The notes below the pieces were generated by a model. That model made no database searches. It was not told where the DNA came from and saw only the letters and a list, made by a program, of their open reading frames with translations. The translations under genes and the position numbers were made by a program. Source: DASQFQ01 sp963730115 (GTDB lineage: Bacteria > Actinomycetota > Thermoleophilia > Solirubrobacterales > Solirubrobacteraceae). From it: a DNA stretch of 64,000 nt. This document shows positions 1 to 9,323 of this stretch, piece by piece. The DNA lies in the NCBI GenBank assembly GCA_963730115.1, contig CAVSQM010000004.1:310001-374000 (forward strand), written 5' to 3'. Positions within the stretch are counted from its first letter, which is position 1, and each line of letters opens with the position of its first letter.

Positions 1-1975
1 CGTGACCGGGGCAACCGGCTTCATCGGCCGTCATCTCGTCGAGCGGCTGCTCGAGCGCGAAGGCGACATCTACGTCCTGGTCCGCGAGGGCTCGGAGGAC
101 AAGCTCGAGCGGCTGCGCGAGGCCGCCGGCGACCGCGCGGACCGGCTGAAGCCGGTCAAGGGCGACCTCTCCGAGCCGGGCCTCGGCGTCTCCGCCGAGG
201 ACAAGCAGGCGCTCCAGGGCGTCGACCACTTCTTCCACCTCGCCGCGATCTACGACATGACCGCCGACGAGGAGCACAACCGGCGCTCCAACGTCCTCGG
301 CACCCAGAACGCGGTCGACCTCGCGAACGAGCTCGGCGCGAAGCGCTTCCACCACGTCTCCTCGATCGCGGTCGCCGGCCTCTACGAGGGGCACTTCACC
401 GAGGACGACTTCGACGTCGGCCAGAAGCTCGTCCACCCCTACCACCGCACCAAGTACGAGGCCGAGAAGCTCGTGCGGGAGCGGGTCCGTGGGCCGTGGC
501 GCGTCTACCGCCCCGCGATCGTCGTCGGCGACTCCAGGACCGGCGAGATGGACAAGATCGACGGCCCGTACTACTTCTTCAAGGCGATCCAGAAGGTCCG
601 GAACACGCTGCCGCCGTGGTTCCCGCTCATCGGGCTCGAGGTCGGCAAGACCAACATCGTGCCGGTCGACTACGTGGCCGCCGCGATGGACCACATCGCC
701 CATGCCGACGGGCTCGACGGCCAGGCCTTTCACCTCGTCAACCCGAAGATGCAGGCCGCCGGCGACGTCATGAACACGTTCGCGCGCGCCGGGCACGCCC
801 CGCAGATGGTCGTGCGGGTCGACAAGAAGATGACGGACATGCTCCCGAAGGGGGTGCTGTCCTACGCGATGAAGCTGCCGGCGCTCAAGGACGTCCGGCG
901 CTCGCTGCTCGCGGACCTCGGCGTGCCGGACTCGGTGATCGAGTACATCGGGCTGACCGCGTCGTTCGACGCCCGCGACACCCGGCGCGCGCTCGAGGGC
1001 TCGGGGATCGAGCTGCCGCCGCTGGCGAGCTACGCCGACAAGCTGTGGGACTACTGGGAGCGCAACCTCGACCCCGACCTCTTCAAGGACCGCTCGTTCG
1101 AGGGCGCCGTCAACGGCAAGACGGTGATCATCACCGGCGCGTCGAGCGGCATCGGCCTGGCGGCCGCGCACAAGATCGCCGCGGCGGGCGGGATCCCGCT
1201 GCTGGTGGCGCGCTCGGAGGACAAGCTGCTCGCGGCCAAGGCCGAGATCGAGCGCAACGGCGGCACCGCCTACGCGTACACCGCCGACCTCTCCGACTAC
1301 GACTCGATCGACGCCCTGGTCGAGAAGATCTTCTCCGAGCACGCCTCGATCGACATGCTCGTCAACAACGCGGGCCGCTCGATCCGGCGCTCGGTGGCCT
1401 ACTCCTACGACCGCTTCCACGACTACGAGCGAACGGTCAAACTGAACTACCTGGGGACGATCAAGCTGATCCTCGGGGTGCTGCCGCACATGCGCGAGAA
1501 GAAGGCCGGCCACATCGTCAACGTGTCCTCGATCGGCGTGCAGACGAACCCGCCGCGCTTCTCAGCGTATGTCGCGTCGAAGGCCGCGCTCGACGCCTTC
1601 ACCCGCGTGGTCTCGACCGAGACGATCGGCGACAACGTGACGTTCACCACCATCCACATGCCGCTGGTGCGGACGCCGATGATCGCTCCGACCAAGATCT
1701 ACGATTCGTTCCCGACGATCTCGCCCGACGAGGCCGCCGACCTGATCTGCGAGGCGATCCGCGCGAAGCCGAAGCAGATCAACACCCGCCTGGGCACGTT
1801 CGGCGAGGTGCTCTACGCGCTCGCGCCGAAGGCGGTCGACCAGATCCTGCACATGGCCTACAAGGTGTTCCCGGAATCGACCAAGAAGAAGGAGGGCGAC
1901 GAAAGCGGCCCCGAAGAGCGCGCCAGCGGCGAGGCGATGGCCCTCGCGCACCTCATGAAGGGCGTGCATTGGTAG
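1..1975 (+). CDS. Bifunctional (two-SDR-domain) long-chain fatty acyl-CoA/aldehyde reductase, 5' truncated
   Basis: This protein probably reduces long-chain fatty acyl-CoA to fatty alcohol for wax ester or ether lipid synthesis. An N-terminal extended SDR domain has GATGFIGR near residues 3-10 and a YHRTK active site near 147-151. A C-terminal classical SDR domain has TGASSGIG near 375-382 and YVASK near 523-527. Stretches such as DGPYYFFKAIQK, YWERNLDPDLFKDR and NNAGRSIRR match, from memory, the alcohol-forming reductase of Marinobacter and mycobacterial AcrA1. Those proteins have a few residues before GxxGFIGR, so the reading frame, open at base 2, very likely starts upstream of the window. 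The C-terminus ends in the family-like KGVHW. It stands alone here; no wax ester synthase is adjacent. The family is confident, the substrate inferred. Confidence 0.88.
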   Translation, partial: VTGATGFIGRHLVERLLEREGDIYVLVREGSEDKLERLREAAGDRADRLKPVKGDLSEPGLGVSAEDKQALQGVDHFFHLAAIYDMTADEEHNRRSNVLGTQNAVDLANELGAKRFHHVSSIAVAGLYEGHFTEDDFDVGQKLVHPYHRTKYEAEKLVRERVRGPWRVYRPAIVVGDSRTGEMDKIDGPYYFFKAIQKVRNTLPPWFPLIGLEVGKTNIVPVDYVAAAMDHIAHADGLDGQAFHLVNPKMQAAGDVMNTFARAGHAPQMVVRVDKKMTDMLPKGVLSYAMKLPALKDVRRSLLADLGVPDSVIEYIGLTASFDARDTRRALEGSGIELPPLASYADKLWDYWERNLDPDLFKDRSFEGAVNGKTVIITGASSGIGLAAAHKIAAAGGIPLLVARSEDKLLAAKAEIERNGGTAYAYTADLSDYDSIDALVEKIFSEHASIDMLVNNAGRSIRRSVAYSYDRFHDYERTVKLNYLGTIKLILGVLPHMREKKAGHIVNVSSIGVQTNPPRFSAYVASKAALDAFTRVVSTETIGDNVTFTTIHMPLVRTPMIAPTKIYDSFPTISPDEAADLICEAIRAKPKQINTRLGTFGEVLYALAPKAVDQILHMAYKVFPESTKKKEGDESGPEERASGEAMALAHLMKGVHW

Positions 1976-1986
1976 GGGAATACAGT

Positions 1987-2000
1987 CGCCCTTAAGGGCG
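1987..2000 (+). terminator. Possible short terminator hairpin after the reductase gene
   Basis: A perfect 14-bp palindrome, CGCCCTTAAGGGCG, lies 11 bp after the reductase stop. As RNA it folds to a 5-bp GC stem with a TTAA loop, and is followed by a T-rich run (TCTGCTTTCTT). This is weak intrinsic-terminator geometry; because it sits just before the next gene it could instead be an operator. Confidence 0.4.
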
Positions 2001-2012
2001 TCTGCTTTCTTG

Positions 2013-2828
2013 ATGATCGTGATTGACCAGCCTCACGACCTGTCAGCCGACGACGAGGCGACGCTCGTCGCCTACGTCGACGGCAATCTCGAGCCGGACG
2101 AGCGCGGCCGGGTCGAGGCACGGGCTGAGTCCGACCCCTCCTTCGCGGCAGCCCTGGCGCTGCAGCAGCAGGGTCGCGACGCGATCGCCACCGCCGCCGA
2201 GAGCACCGGCGCGCCGCTCGCTCTGCGGACGAGCGTCGAGGCGCTCGCGGCGCAGGGACGGCGTCATGGCGAGCGCCGGCCGTCCGCGCGCACCCGGCTC
2301 GGGGGGATCCGATGGCCGGGCGCGGGGCTGGTGGCCGGCGCGCTCGCCGTCGTGCTCGCCGCCGTCGTGCTGGTCGGCGGCGGCCCCGGCATCGAGGACG
2401 TGGCGGCGGCGGCCGTGCGGGAGCCGACCGCACAGATCGCCCAGGTTCCCGCCGACTCGCCGATGCTGAACGAGAAGAGCGGCGAGGTCATCTTCCCGAA
2501 CTTCCTCAAGAAGTTCGGCTGGGAGGCCGTCGGCTCGCGGACCGACGAGATCGACGGGCGCGACACGAAGACCGTCTTCTACGAGAAGGACGGCAAGCAG
2601 ATCGCCTACACCGTGGTCGAGGGCGAGGCGCTGGAGAAGCCCGGCGACGCCGACAAGGCCACCCGCGAAGGCACCGAGCTGCGGTCACTGACCTCCGACG
2701 ACCGCACGGTCGTCACCTGGGAGCGCAACGGCCAGACCTGCGTGCTCTCCGCCGAGAAGGGCGAGGTCTCGCGCAACGAGCTGCTCGACCTCGCCGGCTG
2801 GAAGGCCAAGGGCAAGCTCCCCTTCTAG
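2013..2828 (+). CDS. Anti-sigma-factor-like single-pass membrane protein
   Basis: The protein has a cytoplasmic N-terminal segment (LSADDEATLVAYVDGNLEPDERGRVEARAESDP, split here for description into an LVAYVDGNL helix and an ERGRVEARA helix) resembling anti-sigma factors, one membrane helix near residues 104-124, and a lysine/glutamate-rich outer domain of about 150 residues with a late Cys. The zinc ligands of the classical ZAS motif (HxxxCxxC) are absent, and no sigma gene adjoins it. The ATG at 2013 was chosen over the overlapping TTG at 2010. It converges with the ABC permease gene; both stops lie in CTAG at 2825-2828. Its true partner is unknown. Confidence 0.6.
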   Translation: MIVIDQPHDLSADDEATLVAYVDGNLEPDERGRVEARAESDPSFAAALALQQQGRDAIATAAESTGAPLALRTSVEALAAQGRRHGERRPSARTRLGGIRWPGAGLVAGALAVVLAAVVLVGGGPGIEDVAAAAVREPTAQIAQVPADSPMLNEKSGEVIFPNFLKKFGWEAVGSRTDEIDGRDTKTVFYEKDGKQIAYTVVEGEALEKPGDADKATREGTELRSLTSDDRTVVTWERNGQTCVLSAEKGEVSRNELLDLAGWKAKGKLPF

Positions 2829-3643
2829 GCCGAGCGGGACTCCCAGGAGAAGCCGCGGATGGCGAGCGTGACGCCCGCCACGCACCACACCGCGAGCACG
2901 ACCAGCGAGACGATGTTGTCGGCGACCCCCTCGCCGCTGATCATCGCGCCCTGAAGGCCGTCGATCAGGTGCTTGAGCGGCAGCACCTGCGCGATGTCGT
3001 TGATGACCGTGGGCGCGACGTTCTCGTCGAAGAAGACGCCGGAGATGAAGATCATCGGCAGGAAGGCCGCGTTGACGTACGCCGGGGCGGCGTCGAGGTT
3101 CGGGATCGCGTGCGAGAGCGCGACGCCGAGCGAGGCGAAGCAGATCACGCCGACGACGACGAACACCCACAGCGCGAGCCAGTCCTGCGGCCAGTCGAGC
3201 CCGAACAGGAGGTGGCCGGAGGTGGTGATGATGAGGATCTGCAGCACGGTGTTGGTGACCGCGCTGCCGGCGATGCCCGCCAGGTAGGCGGAGGTGGGCA
3301 GCGGCGTGCCGCGCACGCGCTTGAGGATCCCGGTCTCGCGCAGCGCGGTGATGTTGAACGCGAGCGCGTTGAACGTGGTCGACATCACCGACATGCCCGC
3401 GATGCCGGGCACGAGGATCTCGAGCTGCTCCGTGTTGCCGGACAGGATCGCGCCGAACAGCCCGAGGAACAGCAGCGGCAGCATGAAGTTGAAGAACGCC
3501 GCGCTCGGGTTGCGCCAGAACATCTTGCGCTCGAGCCGGTACTGGCGCCAGGCGAGGCCGCGCCAGCTCGGGAGACCGGCCCGCCCGCCGCGGGTGGCGG
3601 CGTCGCCGCGCGACCGGGCGCGATCGATGGCGTGCTCGTTCAT
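2825..3643 (-). CDS. ABC-2 type transporter permease
   Basis: This 272-residue membrane protein has about six hydrophobic helices and the ABC-2 family pattern, including a loop with LKRVRGTPLP and the motif PLKHLIDGLQGAM before the last helix. It forms the channel of an exporter with the ATPase encoded just upstream. The start was set at the ATG at 3643 because it overlaps the ATPase stop by 4 nt (ATGA), a usual coupling signal, and because upstream codons have no family resemblance. Relatives export antibiotics, lipids or polysaccharides; nothing here identifies the substrate. Confidence 0.85.
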   Translation of the reverse strand: MNEHAIDRARSRGDAATRGGRAGLPSWRGLAWRQYRLERKMFWRNPSAAFFNFMLPLLFLGLFGAILSGNTEQLEILVPGIAGMSVMSTTFNALAFNITALRETGILKRVRGTPLPTSAYLAGIAGSAVTNTVLQILIITTSGHLLFGLDWPQDWLALWVFVVVGVICFASLGVALSHAIPNLDAAPAYVNAAFLPMIFISGVFFDENVAPTVINDIAQVLPLKHLIDGLQGAMISGEGVADNIVSLVVLAVWCVAGVTLAIRGFSWESRSA

Positions 3644-4494
3644 CGAGCGTCCGCCTCCGCGGTCAGCTCGAGGTAGATCTCCTCGAGGCTCGGGCGGCTC
3701 ACGCTGAGGTCCTCGAGCCGTTCGCCGCGGGCGAGCGCCTCGCCGGTGAGCTCGTGCAGCAGCGTGGTCGGGTCGTCGGTCTCGCGCGTGCGCGGCTCGC
3801 CGTCGGTCCCGCGCCACGAGACCAGCGAGCGGCCCGCGCCGGCGCCCAGCGACGACGGCGGCCCGTCGGCCAGGATCCGCCCGTCCTTGATGATCGCCAC
3901 GCGGTCGGCGAGCGACTGCGCCTCGTCGAGGTAGTGCGTGGTCAGCAGGACGGTCTTGCCGAGCTCCTTGAGCGAGCGGATCGTGCCCCACGCGGCCCGG
4001 CGCGCGGCGGGGTCGAAGCCGGTGGTCGGCTCGTCGAGGAAGACCAGCTCGGGATCGCCGACCAGCGCGAGCGCGAGGTCGAGCCGGCGCTGCTGGCCGC
4101 CCGACAGCTTGCCGGCCCGCTGCTCGGCGCTGGGCTCGAGCCCGACGATCGAGATGACCTCCTCGACGTCGCGCGGGCGCTCGTAGAAGCCCGCCCAGTG
4201 CGCGACCGACTCGCGCACCGTCAGGTACTGGTAGATGCCCGAGCTCTGCAGCACGATGCCCATCCGGGAGCGCAGGTCGAGGTCGCGCTCCGCCGGGTCG
4301 TGGCCCAGCACGGAGACGCGGCCGGCGGTGCGGCTGCGGTAGCCCTCGAGGATCTCGACGGTCGTCGTCTTGCCCGCCCCGTTGGGGCCGAGCAGGCCGA
4401 ACACCTCGCCCCGGCGGACCTCGAAGTCGATGCCCTGCACCGCCTCGTGCTCGCCGTAGGCCTTCTTGAGACCCTCCACCTCGATCGCGGTCAC
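3640..4494 (-). CDS. ABC transporter ATP-binding protein
   Basis: This 284-residue ATPase is of the DrrA/CcmA-like family paired with ABC-2 permeases. Walker A GPNGAGKTT lies at 36-44, the signature LSGGQQRR at 130-137, Walker B LVFLDEPTTG at 150-159, and an H-loop in LTTHYLDEA. A C-terminal extension of about 70 residues ends in SRPSLEEIYLELT, typical of DrrA-like proteins. The start is GTG at 4494; no in-frame ATG is near. It lies divergent from ppx across 31 bp and is translationally coupled to the permease. The pair should act as a drug, lipid or toxin exporter. Confidence 0.88.
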   Translation of the reverse strand: MTAIEVEGLKKAYGEHEAVQGIDFEVRRGEVFGLLGPNGAGKTTTVEILEGYRSRTAGRVSVLGHDPAERDLDLRSRMGIVLQSSGIYQYLTVRESVAHWAGFYERPRDVEEVISIVGLEPSAEQRAGKLSGGQQRRLDLALALVGDPELVFLDEPTTGFDPAARRAAWGTIRSLKELGKTVLLTTHYLDEAQSLADRVAIIKDGRILADGPPSSLGAGAGRSLVSWRGTDGEPRTRETDDPTTLLHELTGEALARGERLEDLSVSRPSLEEIYLELTAEADAR

Positions 4495-4525
4495 CGCGCC
4501 ATCATGGCAACATCGCCCTGGCCGA

Positions 4526-5410
4526 ATGCTCTGCGCCTGCATCGACATCGGCTCCAACACGACGCGCGTGCTGGTCGCCGACGTCACGGGCGGGCACCTC
4601 CAGGAGGTGCTCCAGCGCCGCGCGTTCACCCGCATCGGCAAAGGCCTGAAGGGCGGGGAGATCCCGCGCGCGAAGATCGCCGAGGTGGCCGCGGTGGTGA
4701 CCGAGCAGCGGGCGCTCGTCGAGGAGATCGGCTGCGTGGCGCTGCGGGTGGTGGCCACCGCGGCGATCCGCGGCGCCGCCAACGCCGCCGAGTTCACCAC
4801 CGCGCTGCGCGCCGACGGCGGCGTCGAGGTCGAGGTGCTCGACGGGCCGGAGGAGGCGCGGCTGGCGTTCCTCGGCGCCACGCGCACGCTCGGCGAGCCG
4901 CTCGCGGGCAGCGTCGGCGTGGTCGACGTCGGCGGCGGCTCCACCGAGCTGGCGATCGGCACGCTCGCGGCGGGCGCGACGTGGTCGGAGTCGTTCCGCG
5001 TCGGCTCGGGGCTGCTGACCGACGGCTACCGCCGCGCCGACCCGCCGTCGGCGGCCGAGCTGCACGCGATGCGCGAGCACGCCCACGGCGTCTTCGAGGG
5101 GCTTGCGCTGCCGGCGGTGGACGCCGCCGTCGCGGTCGGCGGGAGCGCCGCGTCGCTGCGGCGGCTGGTCGGCCCGGTGCTCGACGCCGACTCGCTGCAG
5201 CGCGCGCTGCACGTGCTCGCCGCGGAGCCGGCCGACGCCGTTGCGCAGCGTTTCTCGATCGACCGGGAACGGGTGCTTCTGATGCCCGCCGGGCTGACCG
5301 TGCTCGACGCCGCCGCGACCGCCTTCGGGCGCCCCCTGCGCATCGGTCGCGGCGGTTTACGAGAAGGTGTGATCCTCGAGCTCGCCGGCAGTAGCATCGG
5401 TCAATCATGA
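4526..5410 (+). CDS. ppx: Exopolyphosphatase (Ppx/GppA family)
   Basis: This 294-residue protein has the sugar-kinase-fold phosphate motifs DIGSNTTRVLV near residues 7-17 and VVDVGGGSTEL near 132-142. It is the short, single-module form common in actinobacteria, without the C-terminal HD-like region of the E. coli enzyme. Its TGA overlaps the ATG of the polyphosphate kinase gene (ATGA, 5407-5410), so context favours polyphosphate hydrolysis over pppGpp hydrolysis. The start was set at ATG 4526, directly before the conserved first strand; longer in-frame starts would run into the ABC gene region. Confidence 0.85.
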   Translation: MLCACIDIGSNTTRVLVADVTGGHLQEVLQRRAFTRIGKGLKGGEIPRAKIAEVAAVVTEQRALVEEIGCVALRVVATAAIRGAANAAEFTTALRADGGVEVEVLDGPEEARLAFLGATRTLGEPLAGSVGVVDVGGGSTELAIGTLAAGATWSESFRVGSGLLTDGYRRADPPSAAELHAMREHAHGVFEGLALPAVDAAVAVGGSAASLRRLVGPVLDADSLQRALHVLAAEPADAVAQRFSIDRERVLLMPAGLTVLDAAATAFGRPLRIGRGGLREGVILELAGSSIGQS

Positions 5411-7521
5411 GCAGCACTGTCGAGAAGCCGCCTGTCACCTCCGAGCTCGACCTCGAGGATCCCGGGCTGTACTTCAACCGCGAGCTGTCGTGGCTGGAGT
5501 TCAACCAGCGCGTGATCGAGCTCGCCGAGGACGCCAGCGTTCCGCTGCTCGAGCGGCTGAAGTTCACCGCGATCGCGGCCAACAACCTCGACGAGTTCTT
5601 CATGGTCCGCGTGGCGGGCCTCCACGACCAGGTCGACGCCGGCATCGAGACGCCGCTGCAGGACGGGCAGACGCCGCGCGAGACGCTCAACGCGATCCGC
5701 AGCAAGGTCGCCGAGCACAAGGAGCGCCAGTCGCGCTGCCTGCAGACCGAGCTGCGACCCGCGCTCAGCGAGCACGGCATCCGCATCGTCTGCCTCGACG
5801 ACGTCGACGCCGAGGAGCGCGAGCGACTCGACGAGCGCTTCCGGCGCCAGATCTTCCCCGTCCTGACCCCGCTCGCGGTCGGGCTCGGGCGCCCGTTCCC
5901 GTACATCTCCAACCTGTCGCTGTCGCTCGGCGTCGTCGTCCACGACCCGGTCAGCCACACGCAGGTGTTCGCGCGCGTGAAGGTGCCGACGGAGATGCTG
6001 CCGCGCTTCGTGCCGCTCGCCGACGGCAAGACGTTCGTGCCGCTCGAGGAGCTGATCGCCCAGCACCTCGACCAGCTCTTCCCGGGCATGGAGATCGTCG
6101 ACACCGCGGTCTTCCGCGTCACCCGCGACGCCGACTTCACCGTCTCCGACGAGGCCGACGACCTCCTGCAGGCGGTCGAGGACGAGCTGCGGCGGCGGCG
6201 CTTCGGCGAGGTCGTGCGCGTCGAGGTCGAGTCGAGCATGAGCCGCGAGATGCGCGAGCAGCTCGAGCGCGCGCTCGAGGCCGACCACGACGACGTGTTC
6301 GCCGTCGACGGGCTGCTCGACCTCAACGACCTCTGGGAGATCGTGAAGATCTCCGGCTACTCGGAGCTGCGCGACCCGCCGTGGACGCCGGTGACGCAGC
6401 CGCGGCTGCTGCCCCAGGAGTCCGAGGACGTGAACGTCATGGGCTCGATGCGCGAGGGCGACATCCTGCTGCACCACCCCTACGACTCGTTCTCGACCTC
6501 GGTCGAGCGGCTCGTCGAGGAGGCGGTCTCCGACCCCGACGTGCTCGCCATCAAGCAGACCGTGTACCGCACGAGCGACGACTCGCCGCTCGTGCCGGCG
6601 CTGATCCGCGCCGCCGAGCGCGGCAAGCAGGCGGTCTGCCTCGTGGAGCTCAAGGCGCGCTTCGACGAGCGCGCCAACATCGGCTGGGCGCGCGCGCTGG
6701 AGGAGGCGGGCGTGCACGTCGTGTACGGCCTGCCGTCGCTCAAGACGCACGCCAAGTGCATCCTCGTCGTCCGGCGCGAGGGCGACGGCGTCCGCAACTA
6801 CGTCCACGTCGGCACCGGCAACTACCACCCGAAGACCGCCCGCCTCTACACCGACTTCGGGCTGCTGACCTGCGACGAGCGGATCGGCGCCGACGTCGCC
6901 GACATGTTCAACTTCCTCACCGGCTTCGGGCGCCCGCGCCGCTACCGCCAGGTGCTGGTCGCCCCCGCCCACCTGCGCGACGGGATCCTCGCCGAGATCG
7001 AGCGCACGATCGAGGCCAAGCGCGAGGGCAAGCACGCGCGCATCGCGCTGAAGATGAACTCGCTGGTCGACCGCCGCTGCATCCGGGCGCTCTACCAGGC
7101 ATCGCAGGCGGGGGTGCCGGTCGACCTCAACATCCGCGGCATCTGCTGCCTGCGCCCGGGCGTGCCCGGCGTGTCGGAGAACATCCGCGTCGTCTCGATC
7201 GTCGGGCGCTTCCTCGAGCACTCCCGGATCTACGCCTTCGAGCGCGACGAGACCCACCAGATCTACATCGGCTCGGCGGACCTGATGCCGCGCAACCTCG
7301 ACACGCGGGTGGAGCTGCTCGCCCCGGTGCGGGACGCGACGCTGCGGTCGGACCTGCTCGACACGCTGGAGCGCTGCTTCGCGGACGACACCAACGCGTG
7401 GGAGCTCGGTCAGGACGGCAGCTGGACGCGCCGAACGCCCCAGGGCCCTGAGCCCCGGAGCGTTCAGCGCGAGCTGATGATGGGGCACGCGGCGCGTGCC
7501 CCATCCGAGCCGGCCGGCTAG
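5407..7521 (+). CDS. ppk: Polyphosphate kinase 1
   Basis: This 704-residue enzyme makes polyphosphate reversibly from ATP. The family opening YFNRELSWLEFNQRV lies near residues 21-36. The catalytic histidine is in LKTHAKCILVVRRE near 448, and a second conserved His is in HVGTGNYHPKTARLYTDFG. Length matches PPK1. Its start codon overlaps the ppx stop, so synthesis and degradation enzymes are co-translated. It converges on the GGxGxD-repeat gene with both TAG stops in CTAG at 7518-7521. Confidence 0.95.
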   Translation: MSSTVEKPPVTSELDLEDPGLYFNRELSWLEFNQRVIELAEDASVPLLERLKFTAIAANNLDEFFMVRVAGLHDQVDAGIETPLQDGQTPRETLNAIRSKVAEHKERQSRCLQTELRPALSEHGIRIVCLDDVDAEERERLDERFRRQIFPVLTPLAVGLGRPFPYISNLSLSLGVVVHDPVSHTQVFARVKVPTEMLPRFVPLADGKTFVPLEELIAQHLDQLFPGMEIVDTAVFRVTRDADFTVSDEADDLLQAVEDELRRRRFGEVVRVEVESSMSREMREQLERALEADHDDVFAVDGLLDLNDLWEIVKISGYSELRDPPWTPVTQPRLLPQESEDVNVMGSMREGDILLHHPYDSFSTSVERLVEEAVSDPDVLAIKQTVYRTSDDSPLVPALIRAAERGKQAVCLVELKARFDERANIGWARALEEAGVHVVYGLPSLKTHAKCILVVRREGDGVRNYVHVGTGNYHPKTARLYTDFGLLTCDERIGADVADMFNFLTGFGRPRRYRQVLVAPAHLRDGILAEIERTIEAKREGKHARIALKMNSLVDRRCIRALYQASQAGVPVDLNIRGICCLRPGVPGVSENIRVVSIVGRFLEHSRIYAFERDETHQIYIGSADLMPRNLDTRVELLAPVRDATLRSDLLDTLERCFADDTNAWELGQDGSWTRRTPQGPEPRSVQRELMMGHAARAPSEPAG

Positions 7522-9260
7522 CGGGCGGGCTTCAGCTCGATCTTGAGCCGCGAGGAGCGCTGGGAGAGGTTGCCCGCCGCGTCCTCGTTGGTGGTGATGG
7601 CGTTCAGGGACAGAATGCCCTTGCTGCTGATCTTCTTCACGCGCTTCGGCAGCGTGACGGTGACCGTCCGGCGCTTGCCCGGATCCAGCTTGGCGATGCG
7701 CTTGGTCGCCACGAGCACCTTGACGCGGGTGCCGCGGACGTTGAGCTTGCGCGCGGTCTGCAGGGCGAGGATGCCGCTGCGGCAGCCGCCGGCCTCGGAG
7801 GCCGGGCACTCGACGCGGAGCTTGGCCTTGTAGACGCCGTTCTTGAGCCTCGACGTGACGCGCTTGGTGCGCACGCGGATGGCCGTGCCCTTCGTGTCCG
7901 GCGCGGCCGGGCCGGCGGTGACGTCCTTGTTCTCGACGTCGACGAGGATGTCCTCGAAGTCGGCGGTGGCGCTGTCGGTGCCGGCGCCGCCACGGGCGAG
8001 GTCGGCCGCGCTGTCGCGCACCTTCAGGTTGTCGTTGCCGTCCTGCCCGTCGACCGCGTCACCGATGCCGGGACCGGGGTCGAGCGTGTCGTCGCCGAGG
8101 CCACCGAAGTACGTGGTGGACTCGTCGCCGCCGGTGAACGTGTCGTTGCCGGAGCCGGCGTTCGCCACCACGGCGATCAGGGCGCCGAGGCCGGGCCCGG
8201 TGGTCAGCGTGTCGTCGCCGCCGAACGTGTTCAGCTCGAAGACCTCGCTGGTCGCGACGTCGAGCGTGAACGGGTTGTTCGTGCGCGCGTAGTGGACCTT
8301 GCCGCTCTGCACGGTGAGCGCGGAGACGTCGTTGGCGGCGCCGAGGTTGTTCTCGATCTTGTCGAGGCCGGCGTCGCCGTTCATGGTGTCGTTGCCGTCA
8401 CCGTTGAACCACGAGAGCACGTCGTCGCCGTCGTTGCCGTTCATGACGTCGTTGCCGGGGTTGCCGATGATGCGGTCGCCGCCGGCGCCGCCGTTGAGCG
8501 TGTCGACGCCCGAGCCGCCCTGGACGATGTCAGCCCCGCCACCGGTGGTGATGGTGTCGTTGCCCGGGCCAGCGTCGATCGTGGTCGGGATCGTCACGCC
8601 GGCGACGCTGGTGAGCGTGTCGGCACCCGAGAACGCATTGACGTTCAGGCGCTCCGTGCTCGCGGCGATGTCGATCTCGATGGCCGCGCCGACGCGGTTG
8701 AACCGGTGCGCGCCGCCGCCGAGCGAGGACACGGTCATCGCGTCGTCCGCGGTGCCGTTGTTGAACTGCGTCTCGTCGGCGCCGTCGCCGCCGTCGTTGA
8801 TGTCGTCGCCGTCGCCGTTGAACCAGAGCATCACGTCGTTGCCCTCGCCGCCGCTGATCGACTCCTTGGCCGGCTTGGCGGCGTTGTTCGGACCACCGGT
8901 GAGGCGGTCGTCGCCGAGACCGCCGCGCAGGATGTCGAGATTCGGACCACCGACGATGATGTCGTCGCCGCCGCCGCCGTCGATCGTCAGCGTGGCCGTG
9001 TCAGGCAGCGTCTGCACGCCGGCATCGGAATCGAAGTCGGTCGCGGTCTCCAGCCCGGCGAGGGTGTTGTGCGTCAGGAGACCGCCTTCCTTCGCGATCG
9101 TGATCGTGTCGTTCGCGGCGTCGCCGGTGAGCGTGCGGGCGGTGGAGTCGCCCGTGACGGCGGCGTTTGACGCTGCGGGCAGTGCGAGGGCGGCAGCCGC
9201 GGCGGCGGCCACGATGGCCGCGGTGCGACGCACACCCATGGTGCGGTGAGTGAGTTCCAT
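7518..9260 (-). CDS. Secreted GGxGxD (RTX/hemolysin-type) calcium-binding repeat protein
   Basis: This 580-residue protein begins with a Sec signal peptide (Arg-rich start, Ala-rich core, ASNAA cleavage region) and carries several blocks of nonapeptide-like repeats such as GGGGDDIIVGG, GGLGDDRLTGG, GGAGGDRIIGNPGNDVMNG and GGLGDDTLDPG. Such repeats bind calcium and fold into parallel beta-rolls. The last ~120 residues are a Lys/Arg-rich beta domain containing two cysteines. Unlike classical RTX proteins it has an N-terminal signal and no type I secretion genes nearby, so export by Sec is inferred. An ECF-type promoter appears to place the transcript start at or next to the ATG. A second in-frame ATG at 9239 is possible. 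Confidence 0.8.
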   Translation of the reverse strand: MELTHRTMGVRRTAAIVAAAAAAALALPAASNAAVTGDSTARTLTGDAANDTITIAKEGGLLTHNTLAGLETATDFDSDAGVQTLPDTATLTIDGGGGDDIIVGGPNLDILRGGLGDDRLTGGPNNAAKPAKESISGGEGNDVMLWFNGDGDDINDGGDGADETQFNNGTADDAMTVSSLGGGAHRFNRVGAAIEIDIAASTERLNVNAFSGADTLTSVAGVTIPTTIDAGPGNDTITTGGGADIVQGGSGVDTLNGGAGGDRIIGNPGNDVMNGNDGDDVLSWFNGDGNDTMNGDAGLDKIENNLGAANDVSALTVQSGKVHYARTNNPFTLDVATSEVFELNTFGGDDTLTTGPGLGALIAVVANAGSGNDTFTGGDESTTYFGGLGDDTLDPGPGIGDAVDGQDGNDNLKVRDSAADLARGGAGTDSATADFEDILVDVENKDVTAGPAAPDTKGTAIRVRTKRVTSRLKNGVYKAKLRVECPASEAGGCRSGILALQTARKLNVRGTRVKVLVATKRIAKLDPGKRRTVTVTLPKRVKKISSKGILSLNAITTNEDAAGNLSQRSSRLKIELKPAR

Positions 9261-9268
9261 GCTGCGAT

Positions 9269-9294
9269 GGACGCCACCGGCGCGTGGTTATTCC
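9269..9294 (-). promoter_or_regulatory. Candidate ECF-sigma promoter of the GGxGxD-repeat gene
   Basis: Read on the minus strand, GGAAT (9294-9290), a 16-nt spacer and CGTCC (9273-9269) resemble the group-wide ECF promoter pattern GGAAC-N16/17-CGTC. The -10 ends 8 nt before the ATG at 9260, so a leaderless transcript would result. The adjacent divergent gene encodes an ECF sigma factor, a plausible but unproven user. Confidence 0.4.
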
Positions 9295-9323
9295 GCATCA
9301 AGTTTTGAGAGGGTCCGTATCTC

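Noticed and set aside
7518..9260. RTX toxin with type I secretion
   Set aside because: It has an N-terminal Sec signal and no TolC/HlyB/HlyD-like genes nearby; no toxin domain is seen.
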